Part shown: in pieces, positions 1 through 10,660 of the stretch
How the letters are laid out: the number at the start of each line of letters is the position of its first letter
How positions within the stretch are numbered: position 1 is the first letter of the stretch
NCBI GenBank assembly: GCA_905478165.1
Contig: CAJQHK010000031.1
Coordinates: forward strand, 1 to 39,322
Length of the DNA: 39,322 nucleotides
Direction of reading: 5' to 3'
Origin: an uncultured Rickettsiales bacterium
GTDB lineage: Bacteria; Pseudomonadota; Alphaproteobacteria; Rickettsiales; UBA1997
Notes under the pieces: generated by a model
The model's input: the letters and a program-made list of their open reading frames with translations, nothing else
What the model was told of the DNA's origin: nothing
The model's database searches: none
Program-made: the position numbers and the translations under genes

Positions 1-1190
1 TACTTTATCACCTTTGATACAACACCAGCACCTACTGTTCTACCACCTTCTCTGATAGCAAAACGAAGACCCTCTTCCATAGCAATTGGTGCAATTAGCT
101 CTACTGTTATTTTAACATTATCACCAGGCATTACCATTTCAGTGCCTTCCGGAAGAGTAACTGAACCAGTTACATCGGTAGTTCTGAAATAGAATTGCGG
201 TCTATAGTTTTTAAAGAAAGGTGTATGTCTACCACCCTCTTCTTTTGTTAATACATAAACTTCTGCCTCAAATTCTGTATGAGGAGTAATTGATCCTGGC
301 TTACAAAGAACCTGACCTCTCTCAACATCTTCTCTTTTTGTGCCTCTAAGTAGGATGCCAGCATTATCACCAGCCATACCTTTATCAAGAAGCTTTCTGA
401 ACATTTCGATACCAGTACAAATTGTTTTTTGAGTATTATTGATACCTACAATTTCAATTTCTTCACCAACTTTAACAACACCTCTTTCAATTCTACCGGT
501 TACTACCGTACCTCTTCCTGAGATAGAAAATACATCTTCTACTGGCATTAAGAATGACTGATTTATCGCTCTTTCTGGCTCAGTAATGTGTTCATCAACA
601 GCATCCATCAATGCTTTAATAGATTGAGATCCAATTTCTGACTCATCACCTTCTAGTGACTTTAAGGCAGAACCCTTAATAACTGGAATGTTGTCACCAT
701 CAAAATCATAAGAAGAAAGTAATTCTCTGACTTCCATTTCTACTAATTCAAGAAGCTCTTCATCTTCTACTTGATCAACCTTGTTTAAAAATACTACTAA
801 AGATGGAACACCAACTTGCTTAGCAAGAAGAATATGCTCTCTGGTTTGAGGCATAGGTCCATCAGATGCAGATACCACTAAGATACCACCATCCATTTGA
901 GCAGCGCCAGTAATCATATTCTTTACATAATCAGCATGACCTGGACAATCTACATGAGCGTAGTGTCTTTTTCCTGTTTCATACTCTACGTGAGCAGTGT
1001 TAATAGTAATACCCCTTTCTTTTTCTTCTGGAGCGCCATCAATATCATCATAATTCCTTTTTTCTGCTAAACCAGAGTTAGATAGGTAATGAGTAATAGC
1101 AGCAGTAAGAGTTGTTTTGCCATGATCAACGTGACCAATGGTTCCAATATTAACGTGAGGCTTGTTACGATTAAAAGTTTCTTTATTCAT
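1..1190 (-). CDS. tuf: Elongation factor Tu (3' end cut by window edge)
   Basis: Minus-strand translation [32 protein letters not shown]...[15 protein letters not shown]; the stop codon is just outside the window. Not in the supplied ORF track. Confidence 0.97.
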   Translation of the reverse strand, partial: MNKETFNRNKPHVNIGTIGHVDHGKTTLTAAITHYLSNSGLAEKRNYDDIDGAPEEKERGITINTAHVEYETGKRHYAHVDCPGHADYVKNMITGAAQMDGGILVVSASDGPMPQTREHILLAKQVGVPSLVVFLNKVDQVEDEELLELVEMEVRELLSSYDFDGDNIPVIKGSALKSLEGDESEIGSQSIKALMDAVDEHITEPERAINQSFLMPVEDVFSISGRGTVVTGRIERGVVKVGEEIEIVGINNTQKTICTGIEMFRKLLDKGMAGDNAGILLRGTKREDVERGQVLCKPGSITPHTEFEAEVYVLTKEEGGRHTPFFKNYRPQFYFRTTDVTGSVTLPEGTEMVMPGDNVKITVELIAPIAMEEGLRFAIREGGRTVGAGVVSKVIK

Positions 1191-1224
1191 TATTTAATTA
1201 ATTTAAATGATATTTAAATATAAA

Positions 1225-1359
1225 TTAGACGGCAAGCGTTTTTCTACCCTTAGCCCTTCTTTGATTAATTATATTTCTACCGGCTTTAGTTGCCATTCTA
1301 GCTCTGAAGCCATGGCTTCTTTTACGCTTAATTTTACTTGGTTGATATGTTCTTTTCAT
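1225..1359 (-). CDS. rpmH: 50S ribosomal protein L34
   Basis: Translation [44 protein letters not shown]; below the ORF-track length cutoff. Confidence 0.97.
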   Translation of the reverse strand: MKRTYQPSKIKRKRSHGFRARMATKAGRNIINQRRAKGRKTLAV

Positions 1360-1360
1360 T

Positions 1361-1831
1361 TTAACGTTTTCTAAATGTTGAAGCCTTTCTCGCCTTCTTT
1401 AATCCGTATTTTTTTCTTTCAACTTTCCTGGAATCTCTGGTTAGGAGTCCATTTAGTTTTAAAATTTGACGATTAGCTTCTAGATCAAAATCATTCAATG
1501 CTCTTGCAATGCCTAAAGATACGGCACCAGATTGACCAGTTTTACCACCGCCTCTTGCATATATTACAATATCAAATTTATCTTTATTTTTAGTAATATT
1601 CAACGGCTTAATAGCTATGTCGACAAGCTCCTGTCTAGTAAAGTAAGGAAGCAACTCCATATTATTTATTGTAATTTTACCATTACCCTTAATTAAAAAA
1701 ACTCTTGCAACAGCTTCTTTTCTTTTACCTACAGTGTGGATTCTACCTAGAGCATCCTTAATAATTTTTCTTGAAGATTTTTTCTCCTCCTGATTACTAA
1801 CTTCAATTATATCTTGACTTATTTCAACCAT
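1361..1831 (-). CDS. rpsI: 30S ribosomal protein S9
   Basis: [18 protein letters not shown]...[29 protein letters not shown]. Confidence 0.97.
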   Translation of the reverse strand: MVEISQDIIEVSNQEEKKSSRKIIKDALGRIHTVGKRKEAVARVFLIKGNGKITINNMELLPYFTRQELVDIAIKPLNITKNKDKFDIVIYARGGGKTGQSGAVSLGIARALNDFDLEANRQILKLNGLLTRDSRKVERKKYGLKKARKASTFRKR

Positions 1832-1833
1832 TA

Positions 1834-2292
1834 TTATTTAGAATTTTTTTTGTTCAAAGACTTGATATCCAAAATTTCAGGCTGTTGAGCTTGATGTGGA
1901 TGAGTATCTCCATTATAAATGAATAGTTTTTTCATTCTTTGACGACCTAGAGAATTTCTAGTCATCATTCTCTCTATAGAATTACGAAGCAACCTTTCAG
2001 GATTTTCACCTCTTAAAGTATCCTTAGCAGTTCTAGATTTAATACCACCTGGATAACCAGTATGCCAGTAATGATGTTTTTGTTCTAATTTTTTACCAGT
2101 TAGAGTAATTTTTTCGGCATTATAAATTACCATATAATCACCACAATCTAAATGAGGAGTGTATATAACCTTATCCTTACCCATTAAAATTTTTGCTACA
2201 ATAGTAGACACCCTACCTAAAACTAGATCAGAAGCGTCAATTGCAAACCACTTTCTTTTGATTTCTGATGGCTTTGCTGAATATGTATTCAT
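1834..2292 (-). CDS. rplM: 50S ribosomal protein L13
   Basis: KRKWFAIDASDLVLGRVSTIVAKILMGK...; adjacent to rpsI as usual. Confidence 0.97.
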   Translation of the reverse strand: MNTYSAKPSEIKRKWFAIDASDLVLGRVSTIVAKILMGKDKVIYTPHLDCGDYMVIYNAEKITLTGKKLEQKHHYWHTGYPGGIKSRTAKDTLRGENPERLLRNSIERMMTRNSLGRQRMKKLFIYNGDTHPHQAQQPEILDIKSLNKKNSK

Positions 2293-3026
2293 CTTAAAAT
2301 AAATTATTGAAAAGAGTTAGATCTTATAATTGACAATTTTTTTGTCAATAAAAATCTATCAATAAAATACATCTTTATTGAATTTTAGACCTAATCGAAA
2401 AAAACCCCACTAAAAATGTACAAATAAAATAAAGTTAAACAACTAAATTAAATATATTATGCTTTGAGGTAAATAATGAAACCCTAACAATAACCACATA
2501 TATATTATAAATCTTAACCTTATAAGCAATAAATAAGGGATATCAAGATTATTTCTTATAATTGTAAATATTACAACCAAAGAATATAGTAGTACACAGA
2601 TTGATGCAGAAATTACCATAATATCTCCCATATACATTAGTGATAATGTAATTGCGGTAATTACCACCTGATCAGCAGCTGATAATGTGCAAGTGGGCGT
2701 CAAGGATACCATGAAACAACAGTAACCACAATCCTATTTTTATAGAAAGGAAAGGATGTGCTATTGTACTTGGCAATCAAAAATAAGAGAAATTATAGTT
2801 ACGCGTGTTGGTGCGCAACTGATACTAGATAAAATCCTAACTAGTGGACAAAATAAATAAGATCTCAGATCTTGACCCCCAGCTTATAAATTTTCCTTCA
2901 GACTCTGAATAGCAATTATTTTATCTTTTTATTACAAATTTTATCAACTATACCCTTATGATTAAGGGATCTACTGGTAAATAGGTGTAAATCTAAAATT
3001 ACAAGACCTCTTCTTTTTATTTACCA

Positions 3027-4310
3027 CTAGGATATAAATTGAATTACCTGATCTAGCTTAATACTAGATCTTTCTGAGCTTCTCCTATATCTTACTTCAG
3101 CACAATTCTCTTTAATTGATTTTGGACCAATAATAATTTGAATTGGTATGCCAATTAGGTCGGCATTGGATAGTTTTACACCAATATTAGCGATTGTATC
3201 ATCATAAAGAGTATCTTTACTTTCTTTTAATTTCTGATATAAATCATTACAAACCTCTGAACATTGCTCATTTTCCGGCTTAAGATTAACTAAATGAACG
3301 TCAAAAGGAGAGACTTCTTTAGGCCAGACAATGCCATTTTCATCATTATTAGCCTCAATAATTGCTGCAATCAATCTCGAGACCCCAACACCGTAAGAGC
3401 CCATTAAAGGATAGGTTTTTTTACCCTCACTATTAGTAACTGAAGCATTTAAAGCTTTAGAATATTTATCTCCAAAATGAAAAATATGACCAACCTCAAT
3501 TGAGCGGTGCGATTTAACATTTTTAGCATCAATTGGGCAAGTCTTTTCATCATACATATCGTCAGCTGCACTGTAAAGATTTTGTAATTCATTAATATTG
3601 TCTTGATTAATTTTACCTTTTAATTTATCAAAATTTTTATCATAATAAATAATACTCTCGCCTGTTTCTGCTAAGACGTGAAATTCATGAGATAAATTTC
3701 CGCCAATTGCACCAGTATCAGCCCTTACCGCAATTGCATCCAAACTTAATTCTTTAAAAATTTTAAAATAAATTTTATAAAAATTATCATAGGTTCTCTT
3801 GGCATCTTCAAATGTTGAGTCAAAAGAATAGGCATCCTTCATCATAAATTCTCTGGCACGCATAACGCCGAATCTAGGTCGAATTTCATCACGAAACTTG
3901 GTCTGAATCTGGTAAAATGATTTTGGTAAATCCTTGTAGCTTGCAATATTATTACGAAAAATGTCAGTCACCACCTCTTCATGAGTTGGACCAAATAACA
4001 TATCTCTATCATGACGATCCTTTATTCTAAGCATTTCTTTACCGTAAGAATCGTAACGACCGGATTCAGACCACAATTCTTTTGGTTGAATAATTGGCAT
4101 TAAAATTTCATTACAAGAAATTTCTTCCATATTTTTCCTAATGATGTGAGAAATTTTTTGTAAAACCTTGAGACCTAAAGGTAAAAATGTATAAATACCA
4201 GAATTAGTCTGACGAATCATGCCTGCCCTAACCATTAAACGATGAGAGGTGATTTTAGCATCAACCGGATTCTCCTTCAAGGTTGGAATAAAATATTTTG
4301 ATAATCTCAT
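3027..4310 (-). CDS. proS: Prolyl-tRNA synthetase, short form without the INS editing domain
   Basis: MRLSKYFIPTLKENPVDAKITSHRLMVRAGMIRQTNSGIYTFLPLG...; motif 2 and 3 regions present; 427 aa. Confidence 0.96.
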   Translation of the reverse strand: MRLSKYFIPTLKENPVDAKITSHRLMVRAGMIRQTNSGIYTFLPLGLKVLQKISHIIRKNMEEISCNEILMPIIQPKELWSESGRYDSYGKEMLRIKDRHDRDMLFGPTHEEVVTDIFRNNIASYKDLPKSFYQIQTKFRDEIRPRFGVMRAREFMMKDAYSFDSTFEDAKRTYDNFYKIYFKIFKELSLDAIAVRADTGAIGGNLSHEFHVLAETGESIIYYDKNFDKLKGKINQDNINELQNLYSAADDMYDEKTCPIDAKNVKSHRSIEVGHIFHFGDKYSKALNASVTNSEGKKTYPLMGSYGVGVSRLIAAIIEANNDENGIVWPKEVSPFDVHLVNLKPENEQCSEVCNDLYQKLKESKDTLYDDTIANIGVKLSNADLIGIPIQIIIGPKSIKENCAEVRYRRSSERSSIKLDQVIQFIS

Positions 4311-4727
4311 AAAATTAATTTAAAGATAGTAATTAATATTGTTACGGGGTGTAAATATTAAAATGAAAAAATAAAATAGTCAAAACTCTATATTAATATT
4401 AATTAACGTAGTAATGTCTTTTACTTAAAGTATCTCTGCATTACTGATGCCAATTATCTAAAACACTAGATAAAATAGTAAATAATCTAACTTCACCTTT
4501 TAACAAAGTTTCTAAAGTAGAAATAATGGCTTTTACCCTTACAATACATCACTTCATTTAAGACTCTACATGCTGAAGAAATACCTCTAAATAGCAATGA
4601 ATAATAAAATAATAACAAATATTTATGACAACATTAAAACCCCTCAAAAACTTGCTGCAACTTCTCTTTTTCATAATGGTGGTGAAGCAAATTCCAATTA
4701 TCTTTAAACTTACTCTATAGACGGATT

Positions 4728-4790
4728 GTACCAATTCCCACCTTTAAAGCAGTTTTTTTTGAAATATTTTTATTCATAAATTATTAAAAA
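4728..4790. repeat. Family-2 palindromic element, one arm
   Basis: taccaattcccacctttaaagcagttttttttgaaatatttttattcataaattattaaaaa; matches the arms at 16948-17007 (reverse complement), 11805-11850 and 36848-36910. Confidence 0.75.
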
Positions 4791-5149
4791 TACTTTGTGG
4801 AGAATGATAAAATATCATATCAATTTTGGAATTAAAGCTCTAAAGAGACAGCGGTAACAACATTTTATCAGGCACGAATCCACAACTTCCAATAAAAATA
4901 TTATTGTAAATTTATCAATATCAGAGTTATTGTCGCAAACAAGACGATGCTCATCTTGAGAAAAATAGTAAAAGCGTCCAAAAATTTTATTTGTTTTTTA
5001 GATAAGAATTATTTAGATACATCTTCACCAGTAACAAAGCCCGTAACAAGTATGTTACATAGGTTTATTGTCCAGATTTTTCTCATAAAAATAGCAATCA
5101 GTAACTGCTGCAATTTCAGAAGTAGTAATAAGTATAAAGTTTTTTATTT

Positions 5150-7042
5150 TTAGGAGAGTTTTTTAATAAATTCTTCTAAACTTAAAACTTCCTCCTTCTT
5201 ACTTCCAAATTCTCTAATACTTATTTTATTTTCATCAACCTCTTTTTGTCCAATAATAGCAATATATGGAATTTTTTGCAAAGAATGCTCCCTAATTTTG
5301 TAATTAATCTTTTCAGAACGAAGATCTATCTTGACGCGAAAACCATTCTCTTGTAGATTATTTAAAACATCTTTAGCGTAATCGTCAAATTTATTACTAA
5401 TAGTTGCCACCACAATCTGCACTGGAGAAAGCCACAATGGAAAGGCGCCTCCAGTATTTTCAATTAAAATACCAATGAATCTTTCTAAAGTTCCTAAAAT
5501 TGCCCTGTGAATCATTACCGGATTCTTCTTCGATCCATCTCTATCGATGTAAGTCGCGCCAAGTCTCTTAGGCATAATAAAATCAACTTGCAAAGTTCCA
5601 CATTGCCAATCGCGGCCTATAGCATCAGTTAATATAAATTCTAATTTTGGCCCATAAAAAGCACCCTCCCCTTCATTAATTTCATATTCTAAACCTGCCT
5701 TTTGTACCGCCTCTCTCAGTGCTTTTTCAGACTTATCCCAAGTCTCGTCACTTCCAACCCTGACTTCCGGTCTAGTTGAAAATTTTACTTTTACCTCATT
5801 AAATCCAAAATCATGATAAATTTCTTGTAATAACTTACAAAAGGTAACGGTTTCATCATTAACTTGACCTTCTTCACAAAAAATATGAGCATCATCTTGA
5901 TTAAAAGCCCTAACTCTCATTATTCCATGTAAAGATCCAGAGGATTCGTTTCTATGACAGCAACCAAACTCCGCCATTCTAAGAGGTAAATCGCGATATG
6001 AGGTAAGTTTTTGATTAAAAATTTGGATATGAGCTGGGCAATTCATGGGTTTAATAGCCAACGTCCTATCTTCACTTTCGGCAATAAACATATTTTCCTT
6101 GAACTTGTCCCAATGGCCAGATTTTTCCCACAAGACTCTATCAATTAATTGCGGAGTTTTAACTTCAATGTAACCATTATTTTTAATCTTTCTTCTAATA
6201 TAATTTTCGATAGTGAGGTATAATTCGTAACCTTTTTCATGCCAAAAAACTGAACCAGTCGCTTCTTCCTGAATATGAAATAAATCTAGCTCCTTACCCA
6301 ATTTACGATGATCTCTTTTTTCTGCCTCCTCTAATCTATGTAAATGCTGGTCAAGATCTTCCTGACTTAAAAAGGCGGTTCCATAAATTCTCTGCAACAT
6401 TTCATTATTAGAATCACCCCTCCAATAAGCACCAGCTAGCTTTAAAAGCTTAAAATATTTTACATAAGAGGTTGATGGTAAGTGAGGTCCACGACAAAGA
6501 TCAATAAAATTACCTTGACGATAAAGTGTTACTTCCTCATCTTTTGGTAAATCTTGAATAATTTCTGCCTTATATTTCTCACCCTTTTCTAAAAAAAAAT
6601 TAATTGCCTGATCACGATCCCAGACCTCTCTAACTAATTTTTCATTTCTTTTAACAATTTTGCGCATTTGTTTCTCAATCTTTTCTAGATCGGCTATTGT
6701 AAAAGGCTCTTTTGTTGCAAAATCATAATAGAATCCATCCTTAATTGCAGGGCCAATTGTTACTTGCACCCCATCAAATAATTCCTGCACAGCCTCAGCC
6801 ATTATGTGAGCTGCGTCATGACGAATAATTTCCAGAGCCTCAGGAGATTTACTAGTAATTAACTCAATTTTAGCATCAAAAGGAATTTTTCGCGACAAAT
6901 CCCATAAATTATCGTTAATTTTAATAGCAAAAGATGTCTTTGCTAAAGATCTTGAGATAGAATTTGCAATGTCAAATCCAGTAGAATTTTTATCAAATTC
7001 CCTCACATTACCATCTAGAAAAGTAATATTTATTCTGTTCAT
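5150..7042 (-). CDS. thrS: Threonyl-tRNA synthetase
   Basis: TGS N-terminus, [44 protein letters not shown]. Confidence 0.98.
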   Translation of the reverse strand: MNRINITFLDGNVREFDKNSTGFDIANSISRSLAKTSFAIKINDNLWDLSRKIPFDAKIELITSKSPEALEIIRHDAAHIMAEAVQELFDGVQVTIGPAIKDGFYYDFATKEPFTIADLEKIEKQMRKIVKRNEKLVREVWDRDQAINFFLEKGEKYKAEIIQDLPKDEEVTLYRQGNFIDLCRGPHLPSTSYVKYFKLLKLAGAYWRGDSNNEMLQRIYGTAFLSQEDLDQHLHRLEEAEKRDHRKLGKELDLFHIQEEATGSVFWHEKGYELYLTIENYIRRKIKNNGYIEVKTPQLIDRVLWEKSGHWDKFKENMFIAESEDRTLAIKPMNCPAHIQIFNQKLTSYRDLPLRMAEFGCCHRNESSGSLHGIMRVRAFNQDDAHIFCEEGQVNDETVTFCKLLQEIYHDFGFNEVKVKFSTRPEVRVGSDETWDKSEKALREAVQKAGLEYEINEGEGAFYGPKLEFILTDAIGRDWQCGTLQVDFIMPKRLGATYIDRDGSKKNPVMIHRAILGTLERFIGILIENTGGAFPLWLSPVQIVVATISNKFDDYAKDVLNNLQENGFRVKIDLRSEKINYKIREHSLQKIPYIAIIGQKEVDENKISIREFGSKKEEVLSLEEFIKKLS

Positions 7043-7051
7043 TAAATTGTC

Positions 7052-7657
7052 TTAAAAATTATTTTTTGTTAAAAATTTTAACAACTTCCTAAAAGCATCC
7101 GATCTGTGACTAACTACCTCCTTTTCTTCTGCAGAGATCTCAGCAAAAGTTAAATCACTGGCATTTTTAATAAAAATTGGATCATAGCCAAAGCCGTTAC
7201 TACCTCTGGGCGGAAATTGCAGAACGCCATCTACCCTACCCTCAAAAGAATTTACTTCGTTGGTTTTCGGATTGTAAAGTGACAAATTGCAAATAAAATA
7301 AGCGGAAACCACCTCCTTCCCTGGATCAATATTCTTCTCTTTTAATTGTTGTTTAATAGCCTCAAAAGCAATATTAAAATCCTTATCTGGAGCCCAACGT
7401 GCAGAATGAATACCAGGATTACCTCCTATCGCAGGAATAACTAAGCCAGAATCGTCAGCTAAAGCAATCTCACCCACATGATCACCATAATATTTAGCTT
7501 TAATAATTGCATTTTCTTCAAAAGTTAGTCCATCTTCCTCAGGTTCACAGAGCTTATGATCATTAATGCCGAAAGCTTCAATATCAATGTTTTGTAATAA
7601 TTTAGAAATCTCAGATAATTTACCCTTATTACCAGTTGCGACTAGAACTTTCTTCAT
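7052..7657 (-). CDS. rdgB: Non-canonical purine NTP pyrophosphatase, RdgB/HAM1 family
   Basis: MKKVLVATGNKGKLSEISKLL...ALADDSGLVIPAIGGNPGIHSARWA. Confidence 0.96.
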   Translation of the reverse strand: MKKVLVATGNKGKLSEISKLLQNIDIEAFGINDHKLCEPEEDGLTFEENAIIKAKYYGDHVGEIALADDSGLVIPAIGGNPGIHSARWAPDKDFNIAFEAIKQQLKEKNIDPGKEVVSAYFICNLSLYNPKTNEVNSFEGRVDGVLQFPPRGSNGFGYDPIFIKNASDLTFAEISAEEKEVVSHRSDAFRKLLKFLTKNNF

Positions 7658-7773
7658 ATTTAAATATGGTAAATTTATTATTTAATTCTACAATTTCAAA
7701 ATTAATTTTTATATTAAAAATAATACCCCCAACACTATATTGCAAATTTATTATTTACTCAATCATTAATTTT

Positions 7774-8751
7774 ATGGATAAAAATATTAAAAATATCATA
7801 GGATATAATGAAATAGAAAAAAACCTATGGCAAAATTTCTTAAATGGTAAATTGCATCATTGTAATTTAATAAGTGGCGAAAAAGGCAATGGTAAGGCTA
7901 GTTTTATTAAAGAATTTGCAAAAAGAATTACATCTCACGGCCAAACAACAGAACAAAATATCAATAATCATCCAGACATATTAATAGTGAGTGGAGAATC
8001 TAATAAAAAAAATGGGAAAGAAAAAATTTTAATTGACGACATTAGGGAGATTAAAAGTTTTACTAATTTATCCGGAAGTATATCTAAAAATAAAGTTATT
8101 GTAATTGACGCTATTGATGATGCCAACAAAAATGCCTGTAACGCACTATTAAAAACCATAGAGGAGCCAAATAAAAACATATTTATATTTATCATCAATC
8201 ACAATATTAAAAATATTCCAGATACTGTAAAATCACGATCTAATATTATAAAAAGAAAAAATTTTAATTTTAAAAGTTGGTCCAAAATAATCAAAGACCA
8301 ACTACACAATATTTCAGAAGAAGATTTAAAAAACCTGTATCTAATCTCGCCAAATTCAATAGGTGAATCAATTATATTGCATGAAAGCAAATGGCTTGAT
8401 ATGTATAAAAATTTAATTTTATCACTTACTTCATCAAAGAAACTTGAAATTATAAATTTTAGTGAAATAATATCATCTTCTGAAGTAAATTTTAATATTT
8501 TTAAAAAAATTATATTTTTTGTATTTTTGCGAATTACGAAAATTATATTTTTAAAAAAAATAGACCTTATTTCTTCAGAAGAAAGACTATTGCACGATGG
8601 AAATTTTAATATGGAGAGAATATTTTTTACCCAAGATAAAATAAATATCTTTTTAAGCGAATCAAAGCTATTTAATCTTGATCAAAGATATTCTGTATTA
8701 AATATAATTTTACTAATAAAATCAAACTTCAATAACCATGACAACCACTGA
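7774..8751 (+). CDS. holB: DNA polymerase III delta' subunit (start moved from 7636 to MDKNIKNIIGYNEIEKNLWQ)
   Basis: IIGYNEIEKNLWQNFLNGKLHHCNLISGEKGNGKASF...NALLKTIEEPNKNIFIFIINHNIKNIPDTVKSRS. Confidence 0.88.
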   Translation: MDKNIKNIIGYNEIEKNLWQNFLNGKLHHCNLISGEKGNGKASFIKEFAKRITSHGQTTEQNINNHPDILIVSGESNKKNGKEKILIDDIREIKSFTNLSGSISKNKVIVIDAIDDANKNACNALLKTIEEPNKNIFIFIINHNIKNIPDTVKSRSNIIKRKNFNFKSWSKIIKDQLHNISEEDLKNLYLISPNSIGESIILHESKWLDMYKNLILSLTSSKKLEIINFSEIISSSEVNFNIFKKIIFFVFLRITKIIFLKKIDLISSEERLLHDGNFNMERIFFTQDKINIFLSESKLFNLDQRYSVLNIILLIKSNFNNHDNH

Positions 8752-9088
8752 AAAGCCTATATTCGATAATGATTTCTTTAATGGCGTAACTGATGGAGAT
8801 GAAGAATTTAAGGACGCACTCATCAAAATTTTTATATCGAGCACAGAAAATCAAATAATTGAAATAAAAAAAGTTGCCTACTCTACCGAATGCGACCAAA
8901 ATAATTGGTATTCCGCCTTACACTCACTAAAAGGGTCTTGCTCTTCAATTGGAGCTATAAAACTAACTAGTTTTATAATAGATAAACAGAGCATGTCTGA
9001 AGAATTAAATACAGAAGATAAAATTGAGGCTTATGAAGAAATACACAGGTTGTTGGGAGAAGTAAAATCCGAAATATTAAAAATTTAA
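8738..9088 (+). CDS. Hpt (histidine phosphotransfer) domain protein
   Basis: SALHSLKGSCSSIGAIKL matches the Hpt phospho-His motif HxLKGS; overlaps the end of holB. Confidence 0.8.
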   Translation: MTTTEKPIFDNDFFNGVTDGDEEFKDALIKIFISSTENQIIEIKKVAYSTECDQNNWYSALHSLKGSCSSIGAIKLTSFIIDKQSMSEELNTEDKIEAYEEIHRLLGEVKSEILKI

Positions 9089-9102
9089 AATTAAAATAAT
9101 TT

Positions 9103-9834
9103 ATGACAAAAAAAGCGTTAACAGTAGAACATGTATATAAATCATTTGGCGCGAGAGAAACGCTAAATGACATATCTCTATCTGTTGATGCTAATGAAAT
9201 ATTGGGGTTCATAGGTCTCAACGGAGCTGGAAAAACTACCTTGATAAAAATTATTATCGATTTACTAGATTCTGATTCTGGTCAAGTCAAGATTTTTAAT
9301 CAAGACCATAAATCACCAAATTCCAGACGCAATATTTGCTACTTACCAGAAAAATTTCAACCATCGAACTATTTAACTGGTATTGATTTTATAAAATTAA
9401 ATCTTGGACTACATGGTGCTGATTTTAACCTAAAGGAAGCTGAAATATTGTCAGAAAAACTAGATCTAGATCCAAAATTTTTACCAGAAAAGATTTCGAA
9501 ATATTCGAAGGGGATGACTCAAAAAATTGGACTTATCGCTAGCTTCTTGACCAAAAATAAATTAATTATACTAGATGAGCCTATGAGCGGTCTTGACCCA
9601 AAAGCAAGAATCGTTCTAAAAAATCAATTGTTAGACTACAAAACTCAAGGTAAATCTATATTTTTTAGCTCTCATATATTATCTGATATTGATGAAATTT
9701 GCGATAAAATTGTAATTCTACATGATGGTAAAATTATTTTTACTGGAAATAGCAATATTTTAAAAAAAGAATACAACACTGATAATTTAGAGAAAGCATT
9801 TATTAAATCGATATCTATTAATACCCACCCATAA
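9103..9834 (+). CDS. ABC transporter ATP-binding protein (ABC-2 type)
   Basis: Walker A GLNGAGKTT, signature SKGMTQKIGL (variant), Walker B LIILDEPMSGLDP. Confidence 0.93.
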   Translation: MTKKALTVEHVYKSFGARETLNDISLSVDANEILGFIGLNGAGKTTLIKIIIDLLDSDSGQVKIFNQDHKSPNSRRNICYLPEKFQPSNYLTGIDFIKLNLGLHGADFNLKEAEILSEKLDLDPKFLPEKISKYSKGMTQKIGLIASFLTKNKLIILDEPMSGLDPKARIVLKNQLLDYKTQGKSIFFSSHILSDIDEICDKIVILHDGKIIFTGNSNILKKEYNTDNLEKAFIKSISINTHP

Positions 9835-9968
9835 TGTAGCACTTAGGTAAATTAACTTAGGTCAAAAATTTATTATTAAATCTATACTTAATATCATAAT
9901 ATAATTTATCTGAATTTTAGCCACAAATAAAAAAGCATAGATGTTGTATTACAGATGAACTTCGGTAT
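9820..9968. repeat. Family-1 palindromic element copy C
   Basis: aatacccacccataatgtagcacttaggtaaatt...aaaaaagcatagatgttgtattacagatgaacttcggtatt; interior aligns with copy B (27034-27200) and the reverse complement of copy A (23929-24093). Confidence 0.85.
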
Positions 9969-9971
9969 TGC

Positions 9972-10057
9972 ACAGCGTTAACATAGGATGGTTGTTTTTT
10001 AGAAATTTTAACCTTATAATACTTTACCAATATAATGTATTATAACGAGAATTGGTA
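9972..10057. repeat. Family-2 derivative directly abutting copy C
   Basis: gttaacataggatggttgttttttag...ttttaacctt...taccaat...attggta; interior is the reverse complement of the 20386-20410 and 36905-36925 segments. Confidence 0.6.
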
Positions 10058-10078
10058 TTATTTTACATTTAAATAAAA

Positions 10079-10492
10079 ATGATAGTTAAAGATTTTTCAT
10101 TAGAAATAGTTAGAGAGCTTGAAATTGGAGTTAATACTTTCCTAAAAAGATCGATTAAATATTCTCCTTTTAAATTATTTTATACTTTGTTTAAAAAATC
10201 TTATCCAAAATTGATGAATGATATTAGGAATTATATTTCCGAAGATATTGAGGATATTTTAAGAAAATATAATAATTTTCATATGAATGAATTAAGTAAC
10301 GAAAGTTATGATTTATCGCAAAAAGGAGAGTTCTTACTAGAATGCTATGAGAAACTTGGACGAGAACTCTTTGAAAGACACTTAACCGTTAAAAAAGCTT
10401 TTAACTTAATATCAAAATCATCATTTAGGCAAGAATTTTATAAAATTTTCTTGGAAGAGGTGAAGCTAACACTTTATCAAAATATCAATTAG
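10079..10492 (+). CDS. Hypothetical protein
   Basis: 137 aa intact ORF, predicted mostly helical; no family recognised. Confidence 0.55.
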   Translation: MIVKDFSLEIVRELEIGVNTFLKRSIKYSPFKLFYTLFKKSYPKLMNDIRNYISEDIEDILRKYNNFHMNELSNESYDLSQKGEFLLECYEKLGRELFERHLTVKKAFNLISKSSFRQEFYKIFLEEVKLTLYQNIN

Positions 10493-10660
10493 TAATTACT
10501 CAGTCCCTTTAAGTAGTCAAAAAAATTTTTATAAAAAACTATTGATATGATTTTAAAGTTTGGTGATGATTTTAATCCAAAAGATGAAGGGGAAATATTC
10601 AATATCAGGCTTTCGGATTCACGCCTCCGTTCTCAAGGTAAAAAATAATTAAGAAGGTTT

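Noticed and set aside
2443-2712. 89-aa hydrophobic minus-strand ORF
   Set aside because: Might be a decayed membrane protein, but I recognise no family and flanks are low-information AT-rich sequence; not called as a gene.
4947-5153. 68-aa plus-strand ORF
   Set aside because: No recognisable family, lies in a repeat-bearing spacer; likely spurious.
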